Source of the DNA: Armatimonadota bacterium
GTDB lineage: Bacteria; Armatimonadota; Fimbriimonadia; Fimbriimonadales; Fimbriimonadaceae
Assembly (NCBI GenBank): GCA_018268315.1
Contig: JAFDWU010000001.1
Location: 473,280-537,279, forward strand
Length of the DNA stretch: 64,000 bases
Reading direction: 5' to 3'
Notes under the pieces: generated by a model
Database searches by the model: none
Seen by the model: only the letters and a program-made list of their open reading frames with translations
What the model was told of the DNA's origin: nothing
In this document: piece by piece, positions 15,447 through 24,856 of the stretch
Layout: every line of letters begins with the position of its first letter
How positions within the stretch are numbered: position 1 is the stretch's first letter
Program-made: the position numbers and the translations under genes

Positions 15447-17249
15447 CTACCAAGAACTTTCAACGTATTTCGGGCTCGGGCAAGATGGGGGCAGGGGTTT
15501 GGCGACCGTTGAGTGGCTAATCCGTGCCGAGCAGGGGCCTGGCCCCTTCGCCCGATACCGAATCGTAAACGCACCGAAGTTCTCAGAGACTTCAAGTCCA
15601 TCCAGGTTATCCGCTCCCTCAATCGTTAGCGGAGTAGCTGAGAAGAGCGAAAAAGTAGCCGGTTCCTTGCCCGCCGCCGTCCAGCAAAGCATAGCGGACC
15701 CCTCGCTCGGTCGCACCTCCACGTTTTGATCGCCAACGATCCTTAACTCGCTAAGCAGGGCCGAGGCAAACGGATCAGCCTCTTGCGGGCCGTGCAGCGC
15801 GTAAAGAGTCTGGCGGATGCCGTACAGGGTCTCTAGCAACGGAACGGACTCGTGGCTCGAGTCGATACGCTTCCAATAGGTGTTCAGACCCCTCTCGCTT
15901 GCCAGCCCTGCCTGCAAAATGGCCCCAGAAAGCCTGCGCTCCGGCTCTGGGCACATTGCTGCCGCTATGCTCGCCAAAGCCGCCGCTCGGCGGCCAATAT
16001 CGCGTTTCTGGACCCAAAGCTGCCAACTTCGCCAATCCGTGCGCATCGCTACCGTTGCCAGCAACGAATTCTCGTCGGAAGAAGCCTTCCGGGTCGTGGT
16101 TAGGGACTGCATAAGCAAGGCGTGACTGGCGGCCAAATCCAAACCTTGTCCTTCCGAATCGTAAGGCAGGCGCTGGCCCGAAACCGGCTCCGTCACAAAC
16201 GTCGTCTGGTCTAAGAAACCGCCCAGCGCGGACTCTCCCAATTTGACGGTTGCCGGATCGCGCGTTCCCATCAGGTTTTCCAGTGCAAGTTCCACCACGG
16301 AGGGCACGTCAATCGGCGAAACCGTGCTCAGCGGAAACGTATCTGGCTTGCCGAAGGCAAGAAACCTCCCAAGCGGCACGCGCCTGGCGGGAAAATAGAC
16401 AACCAAGTCCGGCTCGGACGTCACCGCGAGGGGGCCGTCGTCGTCATAAGCGTCCAACCGCTCGATCCTAGACTCCAGTTCAAGCGGGTATCCGCCAAGA
16501 GGCGCAAGGATGACCGGGGTTGGCACCAGCGCGCCCGGACGATCATAGTGCCATGTCACCCTCAAACCAAGGGGGGAATCGTCAATCTGAACCGATTGTA
16601 GGCTGGGCGTGGCTCCCGTCCAGCGCTTCATATGGGCGGCTGCCTTTTCAACCAAATCTCCAAGCGCGCTGACAGACCGGGTATCGATCTCTTTGGTTCC
16701 GCATGGCAAACCAATCCGAACCCAGCCGGAGAACGCGTCCGTATTGCGAAGCGTCCAATCACCGGGCTTGCCGTCAACAATCATGGAAGGCGCTTTCCCT
16801 TCAAACGCAAGCAATATGGCCGGCTGCTTTTGAGTGAAGGAGAGCAAGAGCCATTGCTCAGCGGGCGTGGGAACATCGTTGCGAACGGAACCTTCCCGCC
16901 AGCTTAAGTAGGGGCTGGAGGTTGAAGAAAGGCTGAGGTTAATGCCTTCGGGGAAATACATTCGAAAGCCGGGGACGTTCAGATCGACTTCGAGCTTGGA
17001 CGGCTCGCCCTTGTGACGGTCGAACGTCATCATCGCCTTCGTATCGGTTACGGCTGCGTACTTTGGCGCAGTAAGGGCGGCCTCAAATCGGAGCCAGTCA
17101 GCAAGCCCACTTTTCGCTCGAAAGCCTTGCGCGCTGAACTCAAAACCGGGAATTTCAGGCAGGTCGTGAAAGCCGAAACGGCCGATGGATTGACCGCCCA
17201 GCAATGCCGTGAGGCAAAGGCCGAGCCAAAGACTAATAGTCCGAACCAA
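15447..17249 (-). CDS. Large secreted hypothetical protein, last gene of the envelope operon
   Basis: A protein of 600 residues with a signal peptide (SLWLGLCLTALLGGQS) from a TTG start at 17249, preceded by GGGGAT at a good distance. The start overlaps the upstream gene by 17 bases. The middle (residues 150-330) looks like beta sheet with repeated aspartate-rich turns. The region 400-510 is helical and alanine-rich (RRAAALASIAAAMCPEPERR). No enzyme motif or membrane helix is evident. The C-terminus is short and polar, without a sorting signal. It converges on the creatininase gene with no gap. Function is unknown; it is probably a periplasmic or surface partner of the barrel protein. Confidence 0.7.
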   Translation of the reverse strand: MVRTISLWLGLCLTALLGGQSIGRFGFHDLPEIPGFEFSAQGFRAKSGLADWLRFEAALTAPKYAAVTDTKAMMTFDRHKGEPSKLEVDLNVPGFRMYFPEGINLSLSSTSSPYLSWREGSVRNDVPTPAEQWLLLSFTQKQPAILLAFEGKAPSMIVDGKPGDWTLRNTDAFSGWVRIGLPCGTKEIDTRSVSALGDLVEKAAAHMKRWTGATPSLQSVQIDDSPLGLRVTWHYDRPGALVPTPVILAPLGGYPLELESRIERLDAYDDDGPLAVTSEPDLVVYFPARRVPLGRFLAFGKPDTFPLSTVSPIDVPSVVELALENLMGTRDPATVKLGESALGGFLDQTTFVTEPVSGQRLPYDSEGQGLDLAASHALLMQSLTTTRKASSDENSLLATVAMRTDWRSWQLWVQKRDIGRRAAALASIAAAMCPEPERRLSGAILQAGLASERGLNTYWKRIDSSHESVPLLETLYGIRQTLYALHGPQEADPFASALLSELRIVGDQNVEVRPSEGSAMLCWTAAGKEPATFSLFSATPLTIEGADNLDGLEVSENFGAFTIRYRAKGPGPCSARISHSTVAKPLPPSCPSPKYVESSW

Positions 17250-19230
17250 GTAGCGTTATCCCCAAACGTCCAGTTGCGCGAGACCACACAATCCCCAATT
17301 CCCGTGGTCCCAACTGGTATCCCAGGATAGCACTGTAATCGTTGTAGCCGCCACCGATGTATTGGCTATAAGTCTGCCCGTAAGCAAACCTCCACAAGCT
17401 ATTGAAGCGGTAACGGAAGTCGAACGTGGCGCTGAGGCGCTGGATGTCAAGGCCCTTGGTCACCAAGCCAGAGAAGCCTGTCCGGCCCGCATAGTAGCTG
17501 CCCTGCATGGTTAGCTGATGCCTGCCGGTCACTGCCGTCCCCAGGCCATCATCAAGATAGTTGTAACCCATCTGAACGCTAAGCTCTTGATTCACTCTAC
17601 GGGCCATGCTAAGGTTTGCGGTTGTTGCCAAGCCACTGAGCGCACCCCTGCCAAATAGCTTGCTTACGCTCGCGCTGGAATTGAACGTGGTCACTGAATC
17701 CATCTTCCAAGGGTTGGCCTGCAAGCGCATTCGAGTGCCAAAAGTGTCCTGGGAGGAGGTGTCGGCATCCGAGGCTAGGTGAGTATGATTCGCCGTTAGC
17801 CCGAAGAAGATGTTGACCTTCTTGCTCAGTTTGATCGGGTCTTTCTCGATTACCGCGGCAACGGTTTGGTTGCTGACGTTGGAACCTCGGAAGGTCGTGC
17901 TCTGAGTGGCATTAAGGCTTAGCTGAGCGCCAGTAAGCTGCTGGCCGTAGTTCAGCGAGCCATATGCGCTTCGAAGCGACGGGAAATCGAGCTGAGCATT
18001 GAGATTGGATTTCGAACTCAAGGCGTACGACTGGCGCAAACTCACGCTTGTGTCGGAACGGTTCATACCCGTGATCGACAGCCCGCCCTCGGCGCGATCT
18101 CCGTGCGACCAGTTCATCTCGTAATCGATGTTGATCGCGTTGATGGAGCCAACCTGACGGCCGTAGGAATCTCCCATTCGAAGCCTTACAAGGCTGCTTT
18201 CTTCGGGCTTCAGGCTGAGGAAGTAGGGATAGTTGATGGCAAGGTGGTTGTCGTTGATATTGACAATCTGATCGGCAAATAGCTGCGAGGGTGGCCGGTT
18301 CAGGCTCAGCTGATACAGCGGCAACGCGAGAATTCGTGAGTCACCCGCGTAGATTTGCGCTCGCTGGAACTGAATTTCCTTGCCCGGCAACAGCACCGCC
18401 CGCTTGGCTACCACCGTTGCAGGCGCATCGGAAATATCGGCAAGCTTAAAAGTGTCGTCCGAATAGGTGGCGCGCGACTCACGAATCTTCCTGCCATCCC
18501 ACTCGGAGAGCGCCGTCACCTTCTGCTTTTGCGTCTCAAACGCCACCCATCGGTCCAGATAGGGCCGTAGACCGGTGATTTCCGTGACCTCCAGAGTCGT
18601 GACGCCAACCGCCTTTTTGCTCCTGAGGTCAAAGAACAGATCGGTGTAAACATGGCTCTGGCCGTTATTTGAAACCTTAGCGTTGTGGGCGCGAGCCTCC
18701 ATGAGGGGGACATTCACCTGGATGGTGTCGGCATCGATCTTCCAGCCCATATAGCGAAGATGAGCGTCGCCAGGTGTTCCTTGCGCCTCCATGACGCGCG
18801 TATTCATCGCCATCTTGAGCGGCTTGGCGCCGATGAGTTCAAGGAAAGTGCGAGTGCTGGGCAATAGGTCGCGGCTGCTCACCATTTCAACCGAGATAAC
18901 TTCGGTGGCGTTCACGGAGATTGCGGTTGCAGTTATCTTGGCGGTATCCGGCTCGCTACCCGCTACCAGAACCGCCCTCGCGATACCATCGCGAGTCGGT
19001 ACGACCCTTTCGCGAAACGAGCCAAGGGTGGTTTCGAACAGCACCTGGGTGCCATCGGGAACGGCTTTGCCGGAGCTGTCGCGAAGCTCAGCGGTCACCG
19101 TCACCGTGCTCCGTGCATCAGCCACGGTAGCGATCGGATAGGCGCTAAGTTTGAGGAACGCGTTCTCTGCCCACGCTGCGGCGCCGATTAGGCTGAGGAA
19201 CAAAAAGATTACTGCTCTTAACCGCGCCAT
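17233..19230 (-). CDS. Ig-like (Big_1/invasin-type) domain plus predicted outer-membrane barrel protein
   Basis: A protein of 665 residues. The ATG at 19230 gives the signal peptide RLRAVIFLFLSLIGAAAWA. Residues 25-115 form an invasin-like Ig domain (STVTVTAELRDSSGKAVPDG, then VLFETTLGSF). Residues 120-320 are a soluble beta region reminiscent of an OstA/LptA-like domain (AMNTRVMEAQGTPGD, RESRATYSDDTFKLAD). From about 330 to the end, alternating strands with aromatic ends and frequent tight turns (INYPYFLSLKPEESSLVRLR onward) look like a transmembrane beta-barrel. The whole recalls LptD-like or intimin-like outer-membrane proteins but matches neither fully. Third gene of a four-gene operon. 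Confidence 0.68.
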   Translation of the reverse strand: MARLRAVIFLFLSLIGAAAWAENAFLKLSAYPIATVADARSTVTVTAELRDSSGKAVPDGTQVLFETTLGSFRERVVPTRDGIARAVLVAGSEPDTAKITATAISVNATEVISVEMVSSRDLLPSTRTFLELIGAKPLKMAMNTRVMEAQGTPGDAHLRYMGWKIDADTIQVNVPLMEARAHNAKVSNNGQSHVYTDLFFDLRSKKAVGVTTLEVTEITGLRPYLDRWVAFETQKQKVTALSEWDGRKIRESRATYSDDTFKLADISDAPATVVAKRAVLLPGKEIQFQRAQIYAGDSRILALPLYQLSLNRPPSQLFADQIVNINDNHLAINYPYFLSLKPEESSLVRLRMGDSYGRQVGSINAINIDYEMNWSHGDRAEGGLSITGMNRSDTSVSLRQSYALSSKSNLNAQLDFPSLRSAYGSLNYGQQLTGAQLSLNATQSTTFRGSNVSNQTVAAVIEKDPIKLSKKVNIFFGLTANHTHLASDADTSSQDTFGTRMRLQANPWKMDSVTTFNSSASVSKLFGRGALSGLATTANLSMARRVNQELSVQMGYNYLDDGLGTAVTGRHQLTMQGSYYAGRTGFSGLVTKGLDIQRLSATFDFRYRFNSLWRFAYGQTYSQYIGGGYNDYSAILGYQLGPRELGIVWSRATGRLGITLLGSDY

Positions 19231-19283
19231 AGTTGGCCATCTTGGTTGCGGGCCGCCCGGTGTCCAGGCGACCCGCAATATCT

Positions 19284-22253
19284 TTATCGAACGACGTTAA
19301 TAGGAACGATCTTTCGCACTCGATCGCCACTGGAAGTTTCCGCAACGATCTCGATACGGTAGACACCCGGAGCAACTGCTCGATTCGCGTTGTCGCGCAG
19401 GTTCCAAGTGATGCTGTTCTCACCGACCTTATCTGCTCGACCACGAGTTACCGCAAACACTTCCGTTCCGGCTCCGCCAAGGATTCTCACCGAGGTCGTT
19501 GCTGAGCTAGAAAGCGTGTAGGTAATCGTGAACGCCGCGTTCGGATCACGCGACGGTCTCGAGACCACCACGTTGCCGATCACTGCATGAGAAGCGGTGC
19601 CGCTGTCGCTCTGAATCTTGAACGTGCGAACCGAATCGCCATTTGCAGTGAACGAGTAGCCGCTGACCGTTCGCATATCGCGAGAGATTCCGGCGGCGGT
19701 GTCCACGAAGCGCAACTGGACGTTGTTCGGAACTGAACGCAAGTCTGGCCAATTGATGGTGTACGTTCCCGCCTTCGTTGCATGGGCGGTTACGATCCAC
19801 TCTTGGCGAGCCGAACCGGATGCCATCGACTCAGCGAGCTGAACAACCTTGCCGGAAGATTGCGACTGGTGCAGCCCAAGCGCTACCTGCTGGGTCGGTC
19901 CCATCGGCGGCTTCGGCGTGTTCAAGTAAGGCAAATCGGCTGCCTGCGCAATCATGCCGAAGTAGTTCTTGTCGTCTACATTTGCCGGGCCGCGCGCGAT
20001 CAGCTGTACGCGCCAATCGGATGGGCCAGCCTTAAAGTTATCAATTGTGCGATGGGCTACGCTGCCCCCACTAGCGCGACCTGTTGTGTCAGGAGCGCCC
20101 TCAAAATTGAGGCCTGGATATTGTAGCGTGAGCGAGTCGGGCGTCTTCACAAAGATCCAGTAGGCCCTCGATGGAGTCATCGTTGCAGTGACACCGCCAA
20201 TGTAAGCGTATGCCTGAGCGTTTTCATCCCAATAGGCTAGCGACGGTCCAATGAATCCAAAGTTGACCATCTCCTGGTAAGTCAGCGACTGCTGCGAGGC
20301 TGAATTTGAGGCGCCAACAAGATCTCCGAGTGGTACCGGATAGTTGGATGGGCAGCTGATCAGATTCCAGCCTGGGAATAGCTGACGTTGCAGGTCGATG
20401 GTGGGAGCGAAGATATCTTGGTACGTCGTCGCCGAAGGATTCACGTTAACGACTTGCGAATTCGGAACTACCACCCATGCCCCGCCTCCTCTCTGAGCGA
20501 AATTGGTCGGCACATAGCTTCCACGCTGAGCATCCCAATCATAGGCTTGGAACAAGGACGGATCCAAGTTGAGAATACTCGCCCAAGACGAGTCAGTAAC
20601 GCTCCACGGATTTGAGATCAGGTTTGCCCCAGAGGCAAACTGGAAGACCTTTCCAGGCGTCGCGAGAATCGAGCCAGACAGAGTTTTTGGAACGCTTCCG
20701 GCCGGTGTGCTGATAATGGAGTAAGACAATGGGCCGTTCTGCAGATTGTCGTAATTGAGGGTCCAGGTAGCGTGCGCCACTTCCGTCGGATGGATAACCG
20801 GAATGACCGTCGAGGCCTGCCAGTAATCGTCTGTGGAGCCATTGATCGTCAGAGTAACCTTGGTCGCTCCTTGATTCGGCGCAAACGTAAGTCCTTGGCT
20901 TGCCTTGAATCGAAGCGTGACAAGCACGTTGTTCAAGTTCAGCAACTTGTTCGTTGTGCTGTAGCCCCGCGTATTGTCAATGTACGCAGAAATCTGGATC
21001 GGATTGGGCGAATACCCGGCCGCGTTGTTGTCCGCAACGATCGCCTTAGGCGCGTGCGCAACGAATGCATAGGGAGCGCTGTAATCGGCAAGGGCGCCGG
21101 CTTCCCGGTAGTACTGTAGGATCGCGCCGTATTGGCTCGCTGCTATCGTCACCGGATGATATTTCTGGATGTAGGACGTATTCGAGCCGCACTCAATATC
21201 CGATGTATAGCCATTGTTGGAAGGCGAGAAAATATTGGCTGGGAAGTTAGCCCCCTGCTTTGGCGCTCCAATGACTGTCTCGGCTGATCCGATAATGATC
21301 TCATCGACGAGTGTGGACGTAGATCGTACTTTCCCGGCCAAATTGGATCCATTGGCGTCGGCCACTGCTAAGTCAAATTTCGATTGGTCAAGCGGACCAT
21401 TTTCGATCCTCAACCCATACGGATGGATCATTGAGAAGTTGAAATCTACATAAGCCGGAAAGTTTCCGCCGTCGTACGCGCGTGTAAAGCGGCGCATAAG
21501 CCGAATCGGCTTAAAACCTGGGGCTATAACATAGTTGCCGTTTGACGCTATGCGGCTTCCTGGCGTAAAATCGCCACCTAACCCATAGGCAACCTCAGGG
21601 TCCACATAATCTGTGACAATAGTATTACCGCCGATCCCCGATACCAAACCTTGAGCTTGCATCGCGGTCCAGCGGGCGCTCCAAATCGCGACGGTATGAC
21701 TAGTGATGTCTGTATTCTGGAAAACCCACTGCATGCGAGCAGCATCGCCAATCACGTCCAGTTGGAGGAACATATTGAAGGGTCCGACCGAACTCTGGAA
21801 GTAGGCGTAGCGATTTGACGTACCCACATACTGTAGATTCGCAGCAGGGATGGCCGTAGGGCCCCCGCCATCAATAACGATCGCATCATAAACAGCTGGG
21901 GTGCCAGCATCGAGGCCACCCAAATTCAAATCCATGTTTGAATCGAAGCCTGTCGGAGACTGACCGGTCGTCCCGACCTGCAACCCAAGAACCTGATTAT
22001 TTACCAGAGCTACGGCTCCTTGATAGAAGCAAGGGCTATTGGGTCCAGCTACCAGGTCTCCGCCTCCGTACGTGACGGTGCCTCCCCATCCATACGCGGC
22101 CACGATCAACTCTGTGCCCAAAACGTAGGAGCTGTAAGGATTTGAGCGCGGATTGGCGTTAGTAGGTGAATAGCACCCTGTCCAATCACCGAACGCTGGC
22201 ATGGCGGCGCCAAGCAAACCCAACGCAAATACGTTCCTAACAAATGTTTTCAT
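19284..22253 (-). CDS. Large secreted protein with C-terminal FlgD-Ig-like domain
   Basis: A protein of 989 residues. The signal peptide is KTFVRNVFALGLLGAAMPAFG, from the ATG at 22253. The body is beta-rich with long Ser/Thr/Asn stretches. Residues 540-720 contain repeated blocks with tryptophan and NLI (ASGANLISNPWSVTD, PGWNLISCPSNYPV), a pattern seen in carbohydrate-binding or surface beta repeats. The last 90 residues form a FlgD-type Ig domain (ITYTLSSSATTSVRILGGAG, APGVYRIEIVAETSSGDRV), as found on secreted proteins with C-terminal targeting. Probably a surface or extracellular structural protein. Second gene of the envelope operon. Confidence 0.75.
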   Translation of the reverse strand: MKTFVRNVFALGLLGAAMPAFGDWTGCYSPTNANPRSNPYSSYVLGTELIVAAYGWGGTVTYGGGDLVAGPNSPCFYQGAVALVNNQVLGLQVGTTGQSPTGFDSNMDLNLGGLDAGTPAVYDAIVIDGGGPTAIPAANLQYVGTSNRYAYFQSSVGPFNMFLQLDVIGDAARMQWVFQNTDITSHTVAIWSARWTAMQAQGLVSGIGGNTIVTDYVDPEVAYGLGGDFTPGSRIASNGNYVIAPGFKPIRLMRRFTRAYDGGNFPAYVDFNFSMIHPYGLRIENGPLDQSKFDLAVADANGSNLAGKVRSTSTLVDEIIIGSAETVIGAPKQGANFPANIFSPSNNGYTSDIECGSNTSYIQKYHPVTIAASQYGAILQYYREAGALADYSAPYAFVAHAPKAIVADNNAAGYSPNPIQISAYIDNTRGYSTTNKLLNLNNVLVTLRFKASQGLTFAPNQGATKVTLTINGSTDDYWQASTVIPVIHPTEVAHATWTLNYDNLQNGPLSYSIISTPAGSVPKTLSGSILATPGKVFQFASGANLISNPWSVTDSSWASILNLDPSLFQAYDWDAQRGSYVPTNFAQRGGGAWVVVPNSQVVNVNPSATTYQDIFAPTIDLQRQLFPGWNLISCPSNYPVPLGDLVGASNSASQQSLTYQEMVNFGFIGPSLAYWDENAQAYAYIGGVTATMTPSRAYWIFVKTPDSLTLQYPGLNFEGAPDTTGRASGGSVAHRTIDNFKAGPSDWRVQLIARGPANVDDKNYFGMIAQAADLPYLNTPKPPMGPTQQVALGLHQSQSSGKVVQLAESMASGSARQEWIVTAHATKAGTYTINWPDLRSVPNNVQLRFVDTAAGISRDMRTVSGYSFTANGDSVRTFKIQSDSGTASHAVIGNVVVSRPSRDPNAAFTITYTLSSSATTSVRILGGAGTEVFAVTRGRADKVGENSITWNLRDNANRAVAPGVYRIEIVAETSSGDRVRKIVPINVVR

Positions 22254-22316
22254 CGTAACTATCACTCTTGAACCTAGTGCCCAGCTGTTAGACGCGCAGC
22301 TGGGCCACTCAGTGCA

Positions 22317-24167
22317 CTACCTAACCAAAGTTCTCGAAACACAGAAGATATATCGCTGACCGCTCGCGTCCGGCGCAGGTCCGGGGCTGTCCGCCTTGTT
22401 TCTGGCGCCGATGCGCCAGTAAACGGTCTTTGCGGTCCGAATGTAAGAGGGAACCGCTGACGAACTGAGATCAAGCGGCCCGATTAGAAGCAGCCCGAAA
22501 CTCGCCGACTCAAGCGGCGCCGTCGTAAACGTACTGCCCTTAGGGAACGTGGAGTCGGTGCTAAGTTGCAACACATATTGCACTCGGATCGGGAATGCCG
22601 GAGTTGCAACCGAGTTAAAGGTAAACGATAGGGGCCCTGTAATCGAAGTACCGTCCAGCGGAGATATCAAGCTCGTCTGGTCAAGCGGAGTAGCGATCCC
22701 CGATACGGCTTGCTTACTTACGAAATAGCAGAAGGTGCCCGTGGGAGAGTTGGTGAACGGCGGGAACAAATCGTAGTCTCGAACCCTGTAAATGAGTTGC
22801 ATGCCGTATTGCATCGGCTGACCATTCACAAGGCTGCCCGCTCCAACCGTTGTACCGACCGTGCTCGGGATAGCCGTGCACTGACCTTCATAGTGATCAA
22901 GGAGGTTCGTTGGGTCGTAATACTGGTCGGTATATCCCGCCGAAGAGTCTATGAAGACACGATCTCCAAGTGCTGGGCTCCCAATATAACCGGTGGCGCC
23001 GGTTAGACGCTTCATATTGATATTGGTGCCATTACCCTTCAAGCTAATGAGCGAGTCGAGATTGGCAGTCAAACGCACTCCGGAAATACCTGCCGTATCA
23101 GGGGTGAAACCAGTGAAGTAACCCGCCTCGGCGATGGCATTACTGACCAAGTCGTTGTTGCTGCCTCGGTTGCCACCGAACAGCAGAGCTGCAAGGCCGA
23201 CAACAAGCAAGAGCTTGAAGAAGTCGTCATTGCCTTTCTTGGTCTTAGGCTGATACCGAATCGGCTCGATGCTGGACGTGTCCTTGAACGTGCCGTCGAT
23301 GGTGGGCGGAGTAAAGACAGCCGTAACCCGGTCGCCAGGGGCAATACCCTTGAACTGGCGTGTGATATTGATCGTCGACTCGTCGGGATCGGTCTCACCC
23401 ACAATGCCAACGCCAACCTGCTCTCGGCCACGGGAAATCAACAGTTCCTGGCCTGCCACAAATCCGGATCGGCTTCCAGCATTAATCAGAGCGTTGTTAC
23501 CAACGGTATTAAGGATCGTTGCCGCCGGCAGCGAGCGCTGGAGAATTTCCATCGTCGCGGTAGCGGCGCCCGTCTGAAGCGCCTCTGCGAGCACGGCTTC
23601 ATCCTTGGTTTCGTTGGCAATGTGATCCGTCGAGCGAGCCTGAAGAGCCGTACCGTTCTCGGCAACACCGGAGTAACCGTTGTAGACAACAACGCGCAGG
23701 ATCACATCAGCATGCTTTACGTTGCCGACGGTCATGACGCGATAGTTCAGAAGTTCGCCGGACAGGATCTTGTCAACCTTTAGTTCCTGGGCAACCTTCA
23801 GAATGTTGATGAGGCCGGTTACCGGTGTGGGAATCTGAAGAGTATCAACAGTTGACTTAACAACATCGGAATCCACTACGCGGAACGTCTTGCTGGCTGG
23901 GCGGTTTGCATTAGCCTTCGCAAGCTCATTTCCAAGAGCGCGAGACGCTGTTAACCCAGCAGACACCATGTTCTGCTGCGCATCTGGAATCATCATGTTG
24001 CGACCGCTACGGTCCGCAAATTCCAACACTGCCCAACGCTCTTGGTCTCTAAATTGACCTGTCATCACGTTGACCACCGATCCCAATGTGATCGATGGCA
24101 TTACGAGGGCAGCACAGACTGTGTACGCTGTGATCTTCCCTGCTACTGAACCAATAAACCGCCTCAC
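22317..24167 (-). CDS. CsgG/FlgT-like envelope protein with transmembrane segment and Ig-like C-terminus
   Basis: A protein of 616 residues. The GTG start at 24167 follows AGGAGG at 11 bases; a signal-like helix lies at residues 10-30. Residues 40-220 follow the CsgG/FlgT fold plan: RWAVLEFADRSG, a helix LTASRALGNELAKAN, VVDSDVV, ILKVAQELKVDKILSGEL. Residues 225-290 resemble the FlgT C-terminal beta module (INAGSRSGFVAGQELLISRG, GIAPGDRVTAVF). A membrane helix FFKLLLVVGLAALLFGG sits near residue 315. A fibronectin-like domain with SPLDGTSITGPLSFTF follows. CsgG forms outer-membrane export pores. First gene of the operon. Confidence 0.68.
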   Translation of the reverse strand: MRRFIGSVAGKITAYTVCAALVMPSITLGSVVNVMTGQFRDQERWAVLEFADRSGRNMMIPDAQQNMVSAGLTASRALGNELAKANANRPASKTFRVVDSDVVKSTVDTLQIPTPVTGLINILKVAQELKVDKILSGELLNYRVMTVGNVKHADVILRVVVYNGYSGVAENGTALQARSTDHIANETKDEAVLAEALQTGAATATMEILQRSLPAATILNTVGNNALINAGSRSGFVAGQELLISRGREQVGVGIVGETDPDESTINITRQFKGIAPGDRVTAVFTPPTIDGTFKDTSSIEPIRYQPKTKKGNDDFFKLLLVVGLAALLFGGNRGSNNDLVSNAIAEAGYFTGFTPDTAGISGVRLTANLDSLISLKGNGTNINMKRLTGATGYIGSPALGDRVFIDSSAGYTDQYYDPTNLLDHYEGQCTAIPSTVGTTVGAGSLVNGQPMQYGMQLIYRVRDYDLFPPFTNSPTGTFCYFVSKQAVSGIATPLDQTSLISPLDGTSITGPLSFTFNSVATPAFPIRVQYVLQLSTDSTFPKGSTFTTAPLESASFGLLLIGPLDLSSSAVPSYIRTAKTVYWRIGARNKADSPGPAPDASGQRYIFCVSRTLVR

Positions 24168-24265
24168 TCTTCTACGAGCCTCCTATTCCGTTCCTTTACC
24201 TGGATTAGCCTTTAGGCCACCCTCACCAGGTTCCATGCATCTTACAGCACGTTCGCGCAAGTATA
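24168..24265 (-). promoter_or_regulatory. Promoter and structured leader of the envelope operon
   Basis: On the minus strand a -10-like TATACT (24260-24265 on the plus strand as AGTATA) is followed by a leader of about 90 bases. The leader holds a nested hairpin: ACCTGG at 24198-24203 pairs with CCAGGT at 24226-24231, with GCC/GGC inside around a 4-base loop. A strong AGGAGG site comes next, before the GTG start. No -35 box matches well. The hairpin does not match a riboswitch class I know. Confidence 0.4.
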
Positions 24266-24278
24266 GCACGATGTACGC

Positions 24279-24827
24279 TCAGTGCACGAGCGCAGGGAAG
24301 CTCAAACGCAATTCTTCCCGCACAACTGACTTGACGGTGTCTTCTGGGCAATCGGTTCGGATCACCCGATCAGCAAATGGAACTTTTGCGCGAGTAGGCA
24401 GTTGGCTTGCAATAAGGTGTCGGGCCGCCTGCGCATCACCTTCCCGATCAACCAGGCGTCGCATCTGCTCATCAGGCCCGCACGTCACAACCCACACCTT
24501 GGAGAATTGACCCTGAAGGCACGACTCTATAAGGAGCGGCACCTCAAGAACCTGGGCGTTGCTGCGCTGAAGCGCGCGTAATATCTCTGGATGCATACGG
24601 CGATTTAGCTTTCGCCGAAAGTCGTGATCCATCCCCACCCGTATAAGAACTTCCCGTCTCTCTGGCAAGTGGCCGAACTCTGAGGTCAGGAACTCCTTAA
24701 CAATAGGAGAAACGAAAACGTCCTTGGCTAGCACGTCTGCGCTCTCGCAACTAAGGCCGAGCGCCTGACAGTAACCAAGGACGGTTGATTTTCCTTCTGC
24801 TATTCCACCGGTAATAGCGATGCGCAA
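24279..24827 (-). CDS. coaE: Dephospho-CoA kinase
   Basis: A protein of 182 residues. It phosphorylates dephospho-CoA at the ribose 3' hydroxyl, the last step of coenzyme A synthesis. The P-loop is ITGGIAEGKST, where the usual GSGKS is AEGKS. The CoA-lid region is RMHPEILRAL, and EVPLLIES matches the conserved VPLLfE box. The TTG start at 24827 is supported by GGGGAGA 8 bases upstream and by the family N-terminus; no ATG is in frame. It is slightly shorter than typical (about 200). It lies 29 bases behind rpsA on the same strand. Confidence 0.93.
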   Translation of the reverse strand: MRIAITGGIAEGKSTVLGYCQALGLSCESADVLAKDVFVSPIVKEFLTSEFGHLPERREVLIRVGMDHDFRRKLNRRMHPEILRALQRSNAQVLEVPLLIESCLQGQFSKVWVVTCGPDEQMRRLVDREGDAQAARHLIASQLPTRAKVPFADRVIRTDCPEDTVKSVVREELRLSFPALVH

Positions 24828-24856
24828 ACCTGATGTCTCCCCAGGATGCCGCGATC

